From NCBI GenBank assembly GCA_029262895.1, contig JAJCYM010000074.1:1-64000 (forward strand): DNA of 64,000 bases, read 5' to 3'. Position 1 is the first letter of the stretch; every line of letters starts with the position of its first letter. This stretch comes from Roseivirga sp. GTDB taxonomy: Bacteria > Bacteroidota > Bacteroidia > Cytophagales > Cyclobacteriaceae. A model generated the notes under the pieces. The model searched no databases. It saw nothing but the letters and a program-made list of their open reading frames with translations, and was not told where the DNA came from. Of this stretch, positions 41,192 to 50,400 are shown one piece after another. The position numbers and the translations under genes are program-made.

Positions 41192-41874
41192 CTTTGGTTT
41201 GACTGGATTTTTTGAATCAATTGGTTATTCATACTCATCAGTTGCTGATATCTCTCTTTTGCTCGGCCATCAGAACCTCTTCTTGTTCGCAAGTAATTAT
41301 AATAGAGCGTTCTACTTTGCTCTGAATTGAATGTTACAAAATCTTTCCAAACATCGTTTGGAGGAACCATTGGTTGTTCAGATGAGAGCCTCGTAATCAA
41401 GTCAACTGCCCAATTATTATTGCCTTCTTCATATCTTTTCATCTCGATATGATGATTGGCCAAATTGACCAGTTCTGATCTGATTTCACCATCCAAAACC
41501 TTTAGATTCCCAGAAGCAACCAAATCATCATAGGTATCGGTATTGGCAAAAAATTCAAAGAAAAGCATGTCTTGTAGAAGGTCAATAAGCATTTCATGCT
41601 TTTCCGGTTTGCTCCTGTTTAGTGCTACAATGCTATCCGCAGTTTCATATAATTTAAGGTGTTGGTTTACTCGACCAATTAGCTCATTGAGGTCATTATT
41701 GTCTCTTTCTAAATCGAGCAGTAGACGATCATAATAGTCATATTTCAGTTGATCACCTCTCTGGGTTTCATTGAAATTCTGAAATGTAATGGCCAAGCTT
41801 ATACCCAAAAAAATTAGGACTAGTTCACCTAGTGCATATTTCCAGTTCAATTTGAAGTTTCGTTTTCGGATCAT
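41188..41874 (-). CDS. DUF6090-type membrane protein, paralogue 5
   Basis: A 228-residue protein, the shortest of the array. The first 14 residues are identical to paralogue 6 (MIRKRNFKLNWKYA), then GELVLIFLGISLAITFQNFNETQR. The shared motif is TYDDLVASGNLKVLDGE (about 110-126). Divergence rises sharply after residue 40, so the 5' end is far more conserved than the rest. Overlaps of four bases on both sides show translational coupling with paralogues 4 and 6. Confidence 0.8.
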   Translation of the reverse strand: MIRKRNFKLNWKYALGELVLIFLGISLAITFQNFNETQRGDQLKYDYYDRLLLDLERDNNDLNELIGRVNQHLKLYETADSIVALNRSKPEKHEMLIDLLQDMLFFEFFANTDTYDDLVASGNLKVLDGEIRSELVNLANHHIEMKRYEEGNNNWAVDLITRLSSEQPMVPPNDVWKDFVTFNSEQSRTLYYNYLRTRRGSDGRAKERYQQLMSMNNQLIQKIQSNQR

Positions 41875-42569
41875 TGTTCTAGATATTCGTCTATTGCGGC
41901 AATCACTTCATCAATTTTTTCGAGACCTTCCCTATAATTTAGTTTACACTCCCGTGAGGCAATGGTGTGGGTAAACAAGTAGCGGGCAAGCTCCACATCA
42001 TTTAATAGTGCGTTAATGTTTTTTAGATCCATTCGTGGATCGGTAGTCTTATTTTTTTTCATTTGCTGAACCTGAACCTCGGTGATCATAAACTCGCTGA
42101 TGCGTGTTCGAATTTTATTAGTTACCAGATCTTTGAAAAAATTTAAGTCTTCTTCCCAGGATTCGTACATGACGTAGAGGGATTGAATTTTAAGACCCAA
42201 ATCTTCATCCAACCATTCAAGTCGACCCGATGATTTATATAGGTCAAATGCAGTGGTGTTTAGCTCCGGATTGGCAGTGCTATTAATAAGCGGGATTCCG
42301 CGGACAGCTATCGATGTAGGCGCCCCTGTTATGACTCTCGCAACAGCCGTATCCAATCGGATATGGGCTTTAATGACATCGTTTAAACTTGTACTGTCTT
42401 GTATGAGATCTGCTCTGATCTGCTTAAGAATAAGGACTTTCTGGTTATTGATTTTTTTGCTCTCATTCCAATTCTGGAACCAAATCGCCAGACTGATACC
42501 TAAAAATATCAGCACCAGTTCCCCGAGTGCGTATTTCCAATTGAGCTTAATTTTTCGTTTATCGGTCAT
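41871..42569 (-). CDS. DUF6090-type membrane protein, paralogue 4
   Basis: A 232-residue protein: MTDKRKIKLNWKYALGE, membrane segment LVLIFLGISLAIWF and QNWNESKKINN. The shared motif is AFDLYKSSGRLEWLDED (about 112-128) followed by IQSLYVMYESWEEDL. Starts with TDKRK rather than IRK, so it has diverged at the very start while keeping NWKYALGE. Four-base overlaps on both sides. Confidence 0.8.
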   Translation of the reverse strand: MTDKRKIKLNWKYALGELVLIFLGISLAIWFQNWNESKKINNQKVLILKQIRADLIQDSTSLNDVIKAHIRLDTAVARVITGAPTSIAVRGIPLINSTANPELNTTAFDLYKSSGRLEWLDEDLGLKIQSLYVMYESWEEDLNFFKDLVTNKIRTRISEFMITEVQVQQMKKNKTTDPRMDLKNINALLNDVELARYLFTHTIASRECKLNYREGLEKIDEVIAAIDEYLEQ

Positions 42570-43321
42570 TCAAAATTATTTAAGACGTTTTCGATTTTGG
42601 ATTTAAAGTCATTGATGTAGGTAATCATTGTGGCATAAGTGAGGTTCTGCTCCTGACCAGTTGCCATCATTGACCGGATACTTGCTTGAAAAACAGGACT
42701 CTGTTTGATTGATCTAATGAGTAGATCATCGGGTCTTACATCTTGCTGGGCAATTCCTGCTGCCTCCATATTGTCGGTATAACGCTCCATGGCTCCTCTG
42801 AAGAATGTATTCGATTCGGCCCAATCTTCAAGCTGCTCGTAGACAGTCACTATTTCCGAGCGTAAGGCATTGTCCTGAATGGCCTGAAGCTTTCCCGAGG
42901 ATGTGATTTCCTCGAAACCCGCTGTTCTGGTGTCGATCACCTGGATAGTCCTGCAAAACAGTAAATCTCTTGATAGCGGAGACAAGTGATTAAATAATTG
43001 AAGGTATCTGACTGACCAGAGAGAATCAAGGGTCATATCATCGAGTTGAAAAATATCTTGATGATTCTTATCAATGAGACCTAAAATATTGTTTCCGGCT
43101 ATAATCCTGATCTTGGCAGCCTGAAGGGCATCTTCAATATCATCAACGGTAGCTTCCATATCAGAGATGATTAGGCCATAAAAATGCTCTTCGAGCTTTC
43201 GATCTTTCTTTTGCTCATTCCAATTATTAAACCAAATGGCACTGGTGATACCAATGAAAATGAGAAGAATTTCACCAAGTGCATATTTCCAGTTCAGTTT
43301 AAAGTTGGGTTTGCGAATCAT
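42566..43321 (-). CDS. DUF6090-type membrane protein, paralogue 3
   Basis: A 251-residue protein, the longest of the array: MIRKPNFKLNWKYALGE, membrane segment ILLIFIGITSAIWF and NNWNEQKKDRK. The motif is GFEEITSSGKLQAIQDN (about 136-152), placed later than in the others because of an insertion near 75-100 (QDIFQLDDMTLDSLW). Its first 20 codons are very similar to the fossil at 40440-40481. It has a 23-base gap upstream and a four-base overlap downstream. Confidence 0.8.
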   Translation of the reverse strand: MIRKPNFKLNWKYALGEILLIFIGITSAIWFNNWNEQKKDRKLEEHFYGLIISDMEATVDDIEDALQAAKIRIIAGNNILGLIDKNHQDIFQLDDMTLDSLWSVRYLQLFNHLSPLSRDLLFCRTIQVIDTRTAGFEEITSSGKLQAIQDNALRSEIVTVYEQLEDWAESNTFFRGAMERYTDNMEAAGIAQQDVRPDDLLIRSIKQSPVFQASIRSMMATGQEQNLTYATMITYINDFKSKIENVLNNFE

Positions 43322-43344
43322 TGCTCTCTTTTGTAATAGTCTGA

Positions 43345-44091
43345 CTAGTCATTTATTTCAGTACGAATGAGCTCCAGTATCTCATGGATTTCTTCTAGAA
43401 ATCTTTCGTATCTTAGGTTGGCCTCATCGTCAGTGGCCACGGCATTTTGAACCATAATCTTTGATTTTGGATGCTTCCGAAATCCATTAATATCTATCCC
43501 CAATTTTTTCATTTCTGTGAACGTGCTGTCCTGGTCAGAATCAGGAGGATTGCGCCAGATCAAAGCCATAATTTCAGCATTAAAAAAATCAGACAAATGA
43601 TCGTTGTATTCCTGTTTGCGATGGCTTGACTCATTGTAAAAAAATGATTGATTGAGACTTAGCCTGCTCATAAAATTCACAATTCGATTTTTAATGACCT
43701 TATTACTTAATAAGTCGATTCGGCCAGAAGCCACCAACTCATCATAAGTAGGGATAAAAGGACTGTACTCAACGGTTCGGCCATTAAAAAACAGATGGGT
43801 AACCATATCGACTGAATCAATCGGCATTGTTTTCTCAATCCACAAGCTATTTTTGATTTGCCTCCCCTTTTGCATCTTTAAGTCTGTCAGAAATACAAAT
43901 CGCTTAAGTTTAGCACTGTCTAACTCAAAATCGGTTAATAAGCTTTCCAGAATGGTCTGTTCCTGTGATTTTAACTTCAGGTTTGCATTCAAATTCTGAA
44001 AAGAGATGGCAAGACTGATACCCAGAAAGATGAGTACTAATTCACCGATGGCGTACTTCCAATTAAGCTTAAAGTTGGGTTTTCGGATCAT
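43345..44091 (-). CDS. DUF6090-type membrane protein, paralogue 2
   Basis: A 248-residue protein: MIRKPNFKLNWKYAIGE, membrane segment LVLIFLGISLAISF and QNLNANLKLKSQEQ, where the NWNE signature is changed to NLNA. The motif reads TYDELVASGRIDLLSNK (about 117-133). Its C-terminal half has a distinct insertion (FNAEIMALIWRNPPDSDQ). It overlaps paralogue 1 by four bases. Confidence 0.8.
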   Translation of the reverse strand: MIRKPNFKLNWKYAIGELVLIFLGISLAISFQNLNANLKLKSQEQTILESLLTDFELDSAKLKRFVFLTDLKMQKGRQIKNSLWIEKTMPIDSVDMVTHLFFNGRTVEYSPFIPTYDELVASGRIDLLSNKVIKNRIVNFMSRLSLNQSFFYNESSHRKQEYNDHLSDFFNAEIMALIWRNPPDSDQDSTFTEMKKLGIDINGFRKHPKSKIMVQNAVATDDEANLRYERFLEEIHEILELIRTEIND

Positions 44092-44807
44092 TTTAAAAGG
44101 GATTTGTTTAAATGTCCGATTAGGCTCTCGGAGGAAGTCAGCAGGGCTTGATACCTTCCTTTGAGCGCTGCAAGTGAATTGTATTGGTCTTCAATTTTAT
44201 TCTCAAAACGAAAATCATTAAGAACAATCCGGCTGTCAATGTCGAACGCGGAGCCATTTAATTTTCCCCTCGAATCACCAAACTGGCTGTCCATGTCTAC
44301 AATTGAAATACGTTCGGATAAATAGGGCATAAGCTGTAAGCGTACATGACCAACAATTATTTGTTCAATCAGAGCTGCTCTCTCTTTCTCAAATTTTAAG
44401 TTGAGACTTCCGTGGCGTATACTGTCATTATCAATAAGGTCAATTTTGCCGTTTTCAATTAAATCATGGAGGACTTCGTCCTCTGTATATAATACCGGGG
44501 AGTAGAGTGTATTGAAAATCAAACTGTCAATTGTAGAGCGTTTCCGGGATTTAGAGTCAGGGCCCATTTTTTCAAGGAGAGCATGAATAGACTCCATAGT
44601 TTGCTCTGTTAGCTGGAGTTGCTCTTGAATTAAACGAGAATTGGAAGTCGTCTCAGATAATAAGGCTGTCACAAGCTGGTGAGCTTCAATGTTCTCTTTC
44701 CGTTGGTCATTCCAATTGTCAAAGGCTATTGCCAGTGTGATGCTTATAAAAATGAAGATGATTTCGCCAATGGCGCTCTTCCAATTGATTTTGGATTTTT
44801 TGGACAT
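44088..44807 (-). CDS. DUF6090-type membrane protein, paralogue 1
   Basis: A 239-residue protein and the first gene of the array, so its upstream region probably carries the main promoter. It is the most divergent: MSKKSKINWKSAIGE, membrane segment IIFIFISITLAIAF and DNWNDQRKENI. The motif is weaker (LHDLIENGKIDLIDND). Loss of the SG pair (ENG in place of SSG/ASG) sets it apart. Single-pass, mostly extracytoplasmic by the positive-inside rule. Confidence 0.78.
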   Translation of the reverse strand: MSKKSKINWKSAIGEIIFIFISITLAIAFDNWNDQRKENIEAHQLVTALLSETTSNSRLIQEQLQLTEQTMESIHALLEKMGPDSKSRKRSTIDSLIFNTLYSPVLYTEDEVLHDLIENGKIDLIDNDSIRHGSLNLKFEKERAALIEQIIVGHVRLQLMPYLSERISIVDMDSQFGDSRGKLNGSAFDIDSRIVLNDFRFENKIEDQYNSLAALKGRYQALLTSSESLIGHLNKSLLK

Positions 44808-44898
44808 AGTTTAGTCGAAGGCTCCAAAATATAATCAAAATTGAGCGATTGGTATCTAAGAATGGTCAAGGGAACTATCTGCTTCAGCTGGAAAGGGG

Positions 44899-45177
44899 CT
44901 AAAGTTGGTCCTTGATTTGTTCAAAGCGTTTTATCTTGCCTCGATACATAAAATATCCGAACAGTAGGCCAACAATCATAAAAACAATAACTCGGGTGAT
45001 GAATTGCGCCAGGTCAAAGGCTCCACCACTCATCGATAGCGTGATAAAATAGGCTAATGAACCGGCTATGGTACCCCATAATAATGAGCCATAAATGACT
45101 ATGAACTTCCACTTAGGTGTGGGGTTATCTTTCCACTTCCTAAAGTTCTCGATTTCACGTTCTGTTGGTGCTCTCAT
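44899..45177 (-). CDS. two-helix membrane protein of unknown function
   Basis: A 92-residue protein: polar N-terminus (REIENFRKWKDNPTPKWK), two membrane helices (about 25-47 and 56-79) and a basic tail (RGKIKRFEQIKDQL). No family is recognised. It is 91 bases upstream of the DUF6090-type array in the same direction and may share its transcript, but the promoter could also lie in between. Confidence 0.65.
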   Translation of the reverse strand: MRAPTEREIENFRKWKDNPTPKWKFIVIYGSLLWGTIAGSLAYFITLSMSGGAFDLAQFITRVIVFMIVGLLFGYFMYRGKIKRFEQIKDQL

Positions 45178-45267
45178 GGACTAAATTTAATAATTTTTGA
45201 ATGAACCGGTCAGATGATAAATGCGCATCCTTTTGTTCCTGAGACCTGGCTTGCCTAATTTCCGGCT

Positions 45268-46410
45268 ATGCAAATTGACTCCAAGTTGCCCAATGTTGGG
45301 CTGACCATTTTTACAGTGATGTCCAAAATGGCCCAGGAATACAACGCCATCAATCTTTCGCAAGGGTTTCCGGATTTCCCAGTCGCAGAAGAATTAGTGG
45401 ATGGGATTCATCACTATATGAAACAGGGCATGAACCAGTACGCACCAATGCCAGGTATGCCCCAATTGAGACAGGAGATTTCAAAAAAGCTGGAAAGAAC
45501 CTATTCAAAACCCTTCGATGCAGAAACGGAAATTACCGTTACTGCCGGAGCCATTGAGGCGCTCAACTCCACAATCACTGCATTAGTCAGAACCGGTGAG
45601 GAGGTCATTATTATCGATCCGGCCTATGATGCCTACGCTCCAATTATTGAAATGAATGGTGCCATCCCGGTTTCGGTACCCCTAAAGTCAGAAGACTTTA
45701 GCCTGGACTGGGAGGTGATAAGGGGGAAAGTCTCTGATCGCACGCGCATGATTTTGCTCAATTCTCCCCACAATCCCACCGGGTCTGTAATTTCTGAGGA
45801 TGATCTAAGGCAGTTGGAAGACGTAGTGAGAGGTACTGACATTCTGGTTTTGTCCGATGAAGTCTATGAACATATCATATTCGATGGGCACGTGCATCAA
45901 TCTGTGCATTGGTCGGATGAACTGAAGAAACGATCAATCGTTACCAATTCATTCGGTAAAACCTTTCATGCTACCGGCTGGAGGATTGGCTATATGGTTG
46001 CACAGCCTGAATTAATGAAGGAAATCAGAAAGGTACATCAATACAATGCTTTCTGTGCACATACACCCACTCAACTGGCCATTGCAGACTATTTAAAAGA
46101 CCCGAACAACTATGAAAGTCTGCCTGAACTTTATCAGCCTAAGCGTGATTTGTTTTTGGAATTGACCAAATCCTCGCGATTTAAACCCATCCCTTGCTCA
46201 GGCACCTATTTTCAAGTATTGTCCTATGATGGCATCAGCGATAAAGGAGATATTGAGATGGCGGAGTGGATGACCAAGGAGCACGGACTGGCTGCCATAC
46301 CAATGTCTGTGTTTTATGATGACAAGAGAGATTTAAAAATGCTCCGCTTTTGTTTTGCCAAGGGGGAGGAAACACTTAAGGCTGCTGCTGACGTTCTTTG
46401 TGCTATTTAA
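45268..46410 (+). CDS. methionine aminotransferase (PLP, KAT/YbdL-like)
   Basis: A 380-residue class I PLP aminotransferase. The family of E. coli YbdL and glutamine transaminase K is suggested by INLSQGFPDFP, the pyridoxal lysine Lys231 in SFGKTFHATGWRIGY, and NSPHNPTG near 165. These enzymes transaminate 4-methylthio-2-oxobutyrate to methionine using glutamine. The following gene encodes an omega-amidase-type nitrilase, which would hydrolyse the 2-oxoglutaramate made from glutamine; this pairing is the main support for the methionine salvage role. A palindromic element separates the two genes. Confidence 0.9.
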   Translation: MQIDSKLPNVGLTIFTVMSKMAQEYNAINLSQGFPDFPVAEELVDGIHHYMKQGMNQYAPMPGMPQLRQEISKKLERTYSKPFDAETEITVTAGAIEALNSTITALVRTGEEVIIIDPAYDAYAPIIEMNGAIPVSVPLKSEDFSLDWEVIRGKVSDRTRMILLNSPHNPTGSVISEDDLRQLEDVVRGTDILVLSDEVYEHIIFDGHVHQSVHWSDELKKRSIVTNSFGKTFHATGWRIGYMVAQPELMKEIRKVHQYNAFCAHTPTQLAIADYLKDPNNYESLPELYQPKRDLFLELTKSSRFKPIPCSGTYFQVLSYDGISDKGDIEMAEWMTKEHGLAAIPMSVFYDDKRDLKMLRFCFAKGEETLKAAADVLCAI

Positions 46411-46421
46411 TTAAATTGTCA

Positions 46422-46475
46422 CCCTGAACTTGTTTCAGGGTCTTCTGGTTAGAGGCTGAAACGAGTTCAGCATGA
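46422..46475. repeat. paired palindromic REP-like element
   Basis: Two hairpins in inverted orientation: CCCTGAA-CTTGT-TTCAGGG (46422-46440) and GCTGAA-ACGAG-TTCAGC (46455-46471). The flanking TGTCACCCTGAACTTGTTTC and GTTCAGCATGA are familiar from dispersed repeats of Bacteroidota. The ATG at 46472 belongs to the element, which argues against it as the start of the nitrilase. Confidence 0.75.
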
Positions 46476-46486
46476 TTTCTATTAGA

Positions 46487-47257
46487 ATGCAAGACCTAAA
46501 ACTCACACTAATTCAATCCGATATCCACTGGCATCAAATAGAGGCCAATCTGGCCATGTTTGAAGAAAAAATCTGGCAGATAGAGGGGGAAACAGATATC
46601 ATCGTTTTGCCTGAGATGTTCAGCACTGGCTTTACAATGGAAACCAGCCTTGCTGAGCCCATGAACCTCACCACCTTTAAATGGATGAAGCAAATGGCTG
46701 CGCAGACTGGTGCTGTTGTCACTGGTTCGTTTATAGTGAAGGATGATGGACAGGCCTATAATCGTTTGATCTGGATGCAGCCCGATGGCGTGTTTATGGA
46801 ATATGACAAGCGCCACTTATTCCGCATGGCTGATGAGCACAATCACTTTGATTTTGGAAAGGACAGAATAGTTGTTGAATGGAAGGGATGGAAAATTTGT
46901 CCACTGGTCTGTTACGATCTACGCTTTCCTGTCTGGTCCAGAAACCTTAACCTTGAGTATGATGTACTGCTTTATGTTGCCAACTGGCCAGCCGTCCGTG
47001 TGAGCGCCTGGGATGCCTTGCTCAAAGCACGAGCGATTGAAAATGTGTCTTACGCTGTTGGTTTGAACCGGGTGGGTGACGATGGAAACGGCATTCCTTA
47101 TAATGGACATTCAGCGGCATATTCTCCGAAAGGAGAGACATTAGTGTTTTCTGATCAGGAAGAGTTGATTTCCCTAACACTCAATGCCAAGGACCTCTTC
47201 AATTTTCGTGAGAAATTCCCAGCGCATTTGGATGCGGATGGATTTGAGATAAAGTGA
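46487..47257 (+). CDS. omega-amidase-type nitrilase
   Basis: A 256-residue nitrilase-fold amidohydrolase resembling E. coli YafV/omega-amidase, which splits 2-oxoglutaramate to 2-oxoglutarate and ammonia. Triad, numbered from this start: Glu43 (VLPEMFS), Lys108 (YDKRHLF) and Cys142 (LVCYDLRFP). I prefer ATG 46487 (MQDLKLTLIQSDIHW) over ATG 46472, which lies in the palindromic repeat. With the preceding aminotransferase it makes the glutamine transaminase/omega-amidase pathway. Cytoplasmic. Confidence 0.9.
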   Translation: MQDLKLTLIQSDIHWHQIEANLAMFEEKIWQIEGETDIIVLPEMFSTGFTMETSLAEPMNLTTFKWMKQMAAQTGAVVTGSFIVKDDGQAYNRLIWMQPDGVFMEYDKRHLFRMADEHNHFDFGKDRIVVEWKGWKICPLVCYDLRFPVWSRNLNLEYDVLLYVANWPAVRVSAWDALLKARAIENVSYAVGLNRVGDDGNGIPYNGHSAAYSPKGETLVFSDQEELISLTLNAKDLFNFREKFPAHLDADGFEIK

Positions 47258-47295
47258 AATAAGTTTCGAGCCACGAGCAGGAAGTAGGAAAAGGT

Positions 47296-47417
47296 AAATT
47301 CCAAGCACCAAATCCCAAATTCCAAAACCCAAATTCCCAGCTCTCGTTTCCTATCAAACTTCAAACTTCAAACTTCAAACTTCAAACTTCAAACTTCAAA
47401 CTTCAAACTTCAAACTT
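47296..47417. repeat. composite element with (CAAACTT)9 microsatellite
   Basis: A C/A-rich lead (CCAAGCACCAAATCCC, CCCAAATTCCAAAACCC) is followed by CTCTCGTTTC and nine perfect copies of CAAACTT (47355-47417). Lead and flank match parts of 5811-5999, where the heptamer is CCAAGCA and then TCGACTA. It looks like a dispersed composite whose heptamer can be replaced. Confidence 0.85.
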
Positions 47418-47499
47418 CTAACCCCCATCTATCCAATTCAATTTCCTTTCTTCGTCAGAGCTTCTTACTTTTCAAATATTCAACCATGACCGATTAGCC

Positions 47500-50400
47500 A
47501 TGCGCATTAGAACCTTATTAACTATCTCTTTATCCATTCTTTTATTTACAGGCCTGCAAGCCCAAAAACTTGACATGTCACTATTAAAGGCTATGAAGCC
47601 CAGAAGTATAGGGCCTGCAGGAGCAAGCGGAAGAATTACAGCCTTTGATGTTGAATTAAAGAACCCAGACATTATTTATGCGGGTACTGCTGCTGGTGGT
47701 CTTTGGAAATCTCAAAATGGGGGTTCTACCTGGGATGTGCTTTTTGATGATGGTAAATCGGCATCCATTGGCTCTGTTGCGATTAATCAAAGCAATCCAA
47801 ATGAAATCTGGGTCGGAACGGGAGAAGGCAACCCAAGAAATAGTATGAATAATGGCGCGGGTATTTATAAGACCATAGATGGAGGAAGAAATTGGACCTT
47901 TTTGGGCCTCGAAAAAACGAATGGCATTCATAGAATTGTGCTTGACCCCGGCAATCCGAAGGTAGCCGTTGTGGCAGCTACCGGTACACCTTGGGGCGAA
48001 AATCCAGAAAGGGGAATTTACAAGACGGTTGATGGCGGAAAGACCTGGACCCAGACATTGTACGTTGATGAAAAGACTGGGGCCGCTGATTTGGTGGTAG
48101 ACCCTTCCAATCCAAACAAAATGATGGCTGCCATGTGGGAGCACAGGCGCTGGCCATGGTTTTTTAAATCAGGAGGCCCAGGATCAGGAATCTTTGTAAG
48201 CTTTGATGGGGGTGATACCTGGACAAAAAGGACATCAGAAGATGGTTTGCCGAGTGGTGATCTGGGTAGAATTGGATTGGCCTTTGCCCCGTCAGACCCT
48301 GATAGGGTTTATGCTTATGTAGAATCAAAATCGAATGCCGTTTATCGTTCAGATGATGGCGGTTTTCAATGGAGTAAAATTTCCAAAACTGGTGACAATG
48401 GGATTGGTGGAAGACCTTTCTACTATGCTGACATATATGTAGACCCTAAGAATGAGAATCGTATTTATAGTATTCATTCCAATGTTACCGTGTCGGAAGA
48501 TGGGGGGAAAACCTGGGGCAACTTTGTTACCTCCAGAAAAGTGCATACTGACCACCATGCCTGGTGGATTCATCCGGAAGATCCATCATTTATTTTAGAT
48601 GGCCATGACGGGGGACTCACTTACACCAGAGACCGGGGTAAGAACTGGCATTTTGTGGAGAGCCTTCCTTTGACACAGTTTTACCACGTTCGGGTCGACA
48701 ATGATATTCCGTACAATATTTACGGTGGTGCGCAGGATAACGGTTCATGGAGAGGCCCAAGTCAGTCCTGGTTTAAGGGAGGAATAAGAAATTTTTATTG
48801 GCAAAGGCTGAGTGTTGGTGATGGCTTCGATATGGCACCAGATCCATTAGACAATCGCTATGGCTGGTCAATGGGGCAGGGAGGTAACCTGAACTATTAT
48901 GATCGTGTTTCAGGTATTCTGTATAAGGTGCGTCCTGTACATCCGGATGGCGTTCCTTTGAGGTTTCATTGGAATGCTGCTTTGGCCACTGATCCAATAG
49001 ATAAACGAGTGGCCTACTATGGCAGCCAGTTTGTACATAAAACCAACGATCATGGTCAATCCTGGGAGATTATATCACCGGATTTGACGACCAATGATCC
49101 AGCCAAACAAGACTACAAAACAGGCGGACTTACCTACGACAACACTGCCGCTGAAAACCACACGACCATAATTTCCATAGCGCCAAGTCCCAAGCAGGCA
49201 GGTGTGATTTGGGTAGGAACCGATGATGGCAATGTGCAGATTACTCAAGATGGAGGAAAGACCTGGAACAATGTGGTGGAGAATATAAAAGGCCTGCCAA
49301 AGAATGCATGGATTGGCCAAATCCAACCTTCAGACTACAATGCTGCCGAGGCCTTTGTTACAGTTGATAACCACCGTATGAATGATTGGACGCCTTATGT
49401 ATATCACACCAAGAACTTTGGTCGCAGCTGGACCAGGATAGTGGATGAGAATAAAGTGAGAGGGGCCACGCTTAGCTTTGTTCAGGACGCAATCGAGCCG
49501 AAATTAATGTTTACCGGAACGGAATTTGGCTTATGGGTGAGTGTTGATGGCGGTGATAATTGGGCACAATGGACCAACGGCTTCGGAAGCATTCCTACGC
49601 AGGACATGGTGATCCATCCACGAGAGCACGACCTTGTGATTGGCACCTTTGGCAGGTCTTTTTGGATATTGGATGACATCCGTCCATTGCGTGCTATGGC
49701 GTCTATGGGACTCAGAGCTTTGTTGGATAAACCAGTTCAGATTTTTGACACTCCTGACGCTTATAAGGTATTTATTGGTGAATCATTCGGCTATCGCGCC
49801 AACCTTGTGGGAGATGCGATTTATGAGGCGGACAACAGGCCGCAGGGCGCAATGATTAGCTATTATTTCAAGGGTAATAAGGGAAAAGGCGGAAGAGTAA
49901 AAGTTGAAATTTTGAACACTGAAGGAGTGGTTGTTAAAAGCCTTAATCAATCTGCAAAACCAGGTGTGAATCGTTTTCAATGGAGATTTGATACGAATGG
50001 TCCCGCAAACCCGAATGTAACAGGTACCCAAGCGCGAAGAACTTCACGCGGCCCTGATGCGCTTCCTGGTACATATACGGTAAGACTGAGTTATAAAAAG
50101 GCTCAAAGTGAAACCACTATAAACGTACATGCAGATCCGCGAATTGAAGTGAATACAAATGACATGTTGGTCAAAAAGGAGTTTATGAATAAGCTCAACT
50201 CACTTCAGACGAACGTAAATAATATGTTGAATGACTTGCGCAAAGCCAAACAGACTATTGAAAAGGTAAATACAAGAGTAAAAACTGAGGACAAAGAAGT
50301 GTCTCAGCCAGTGTTGAAAACGGGTAAAGAAGTTGTCAAGGCGATTGATGCCCTTTACTATCAGATCACTGCGAAGCCTGTTAAGCAAGGGATCTATAGA

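Noticed and set aside
47486-47497. Three-codon ORF (ATG ACC GAT TAG) before the BNR gene
   Set aside because: Too short to distinguish from chance; no conserved feature.
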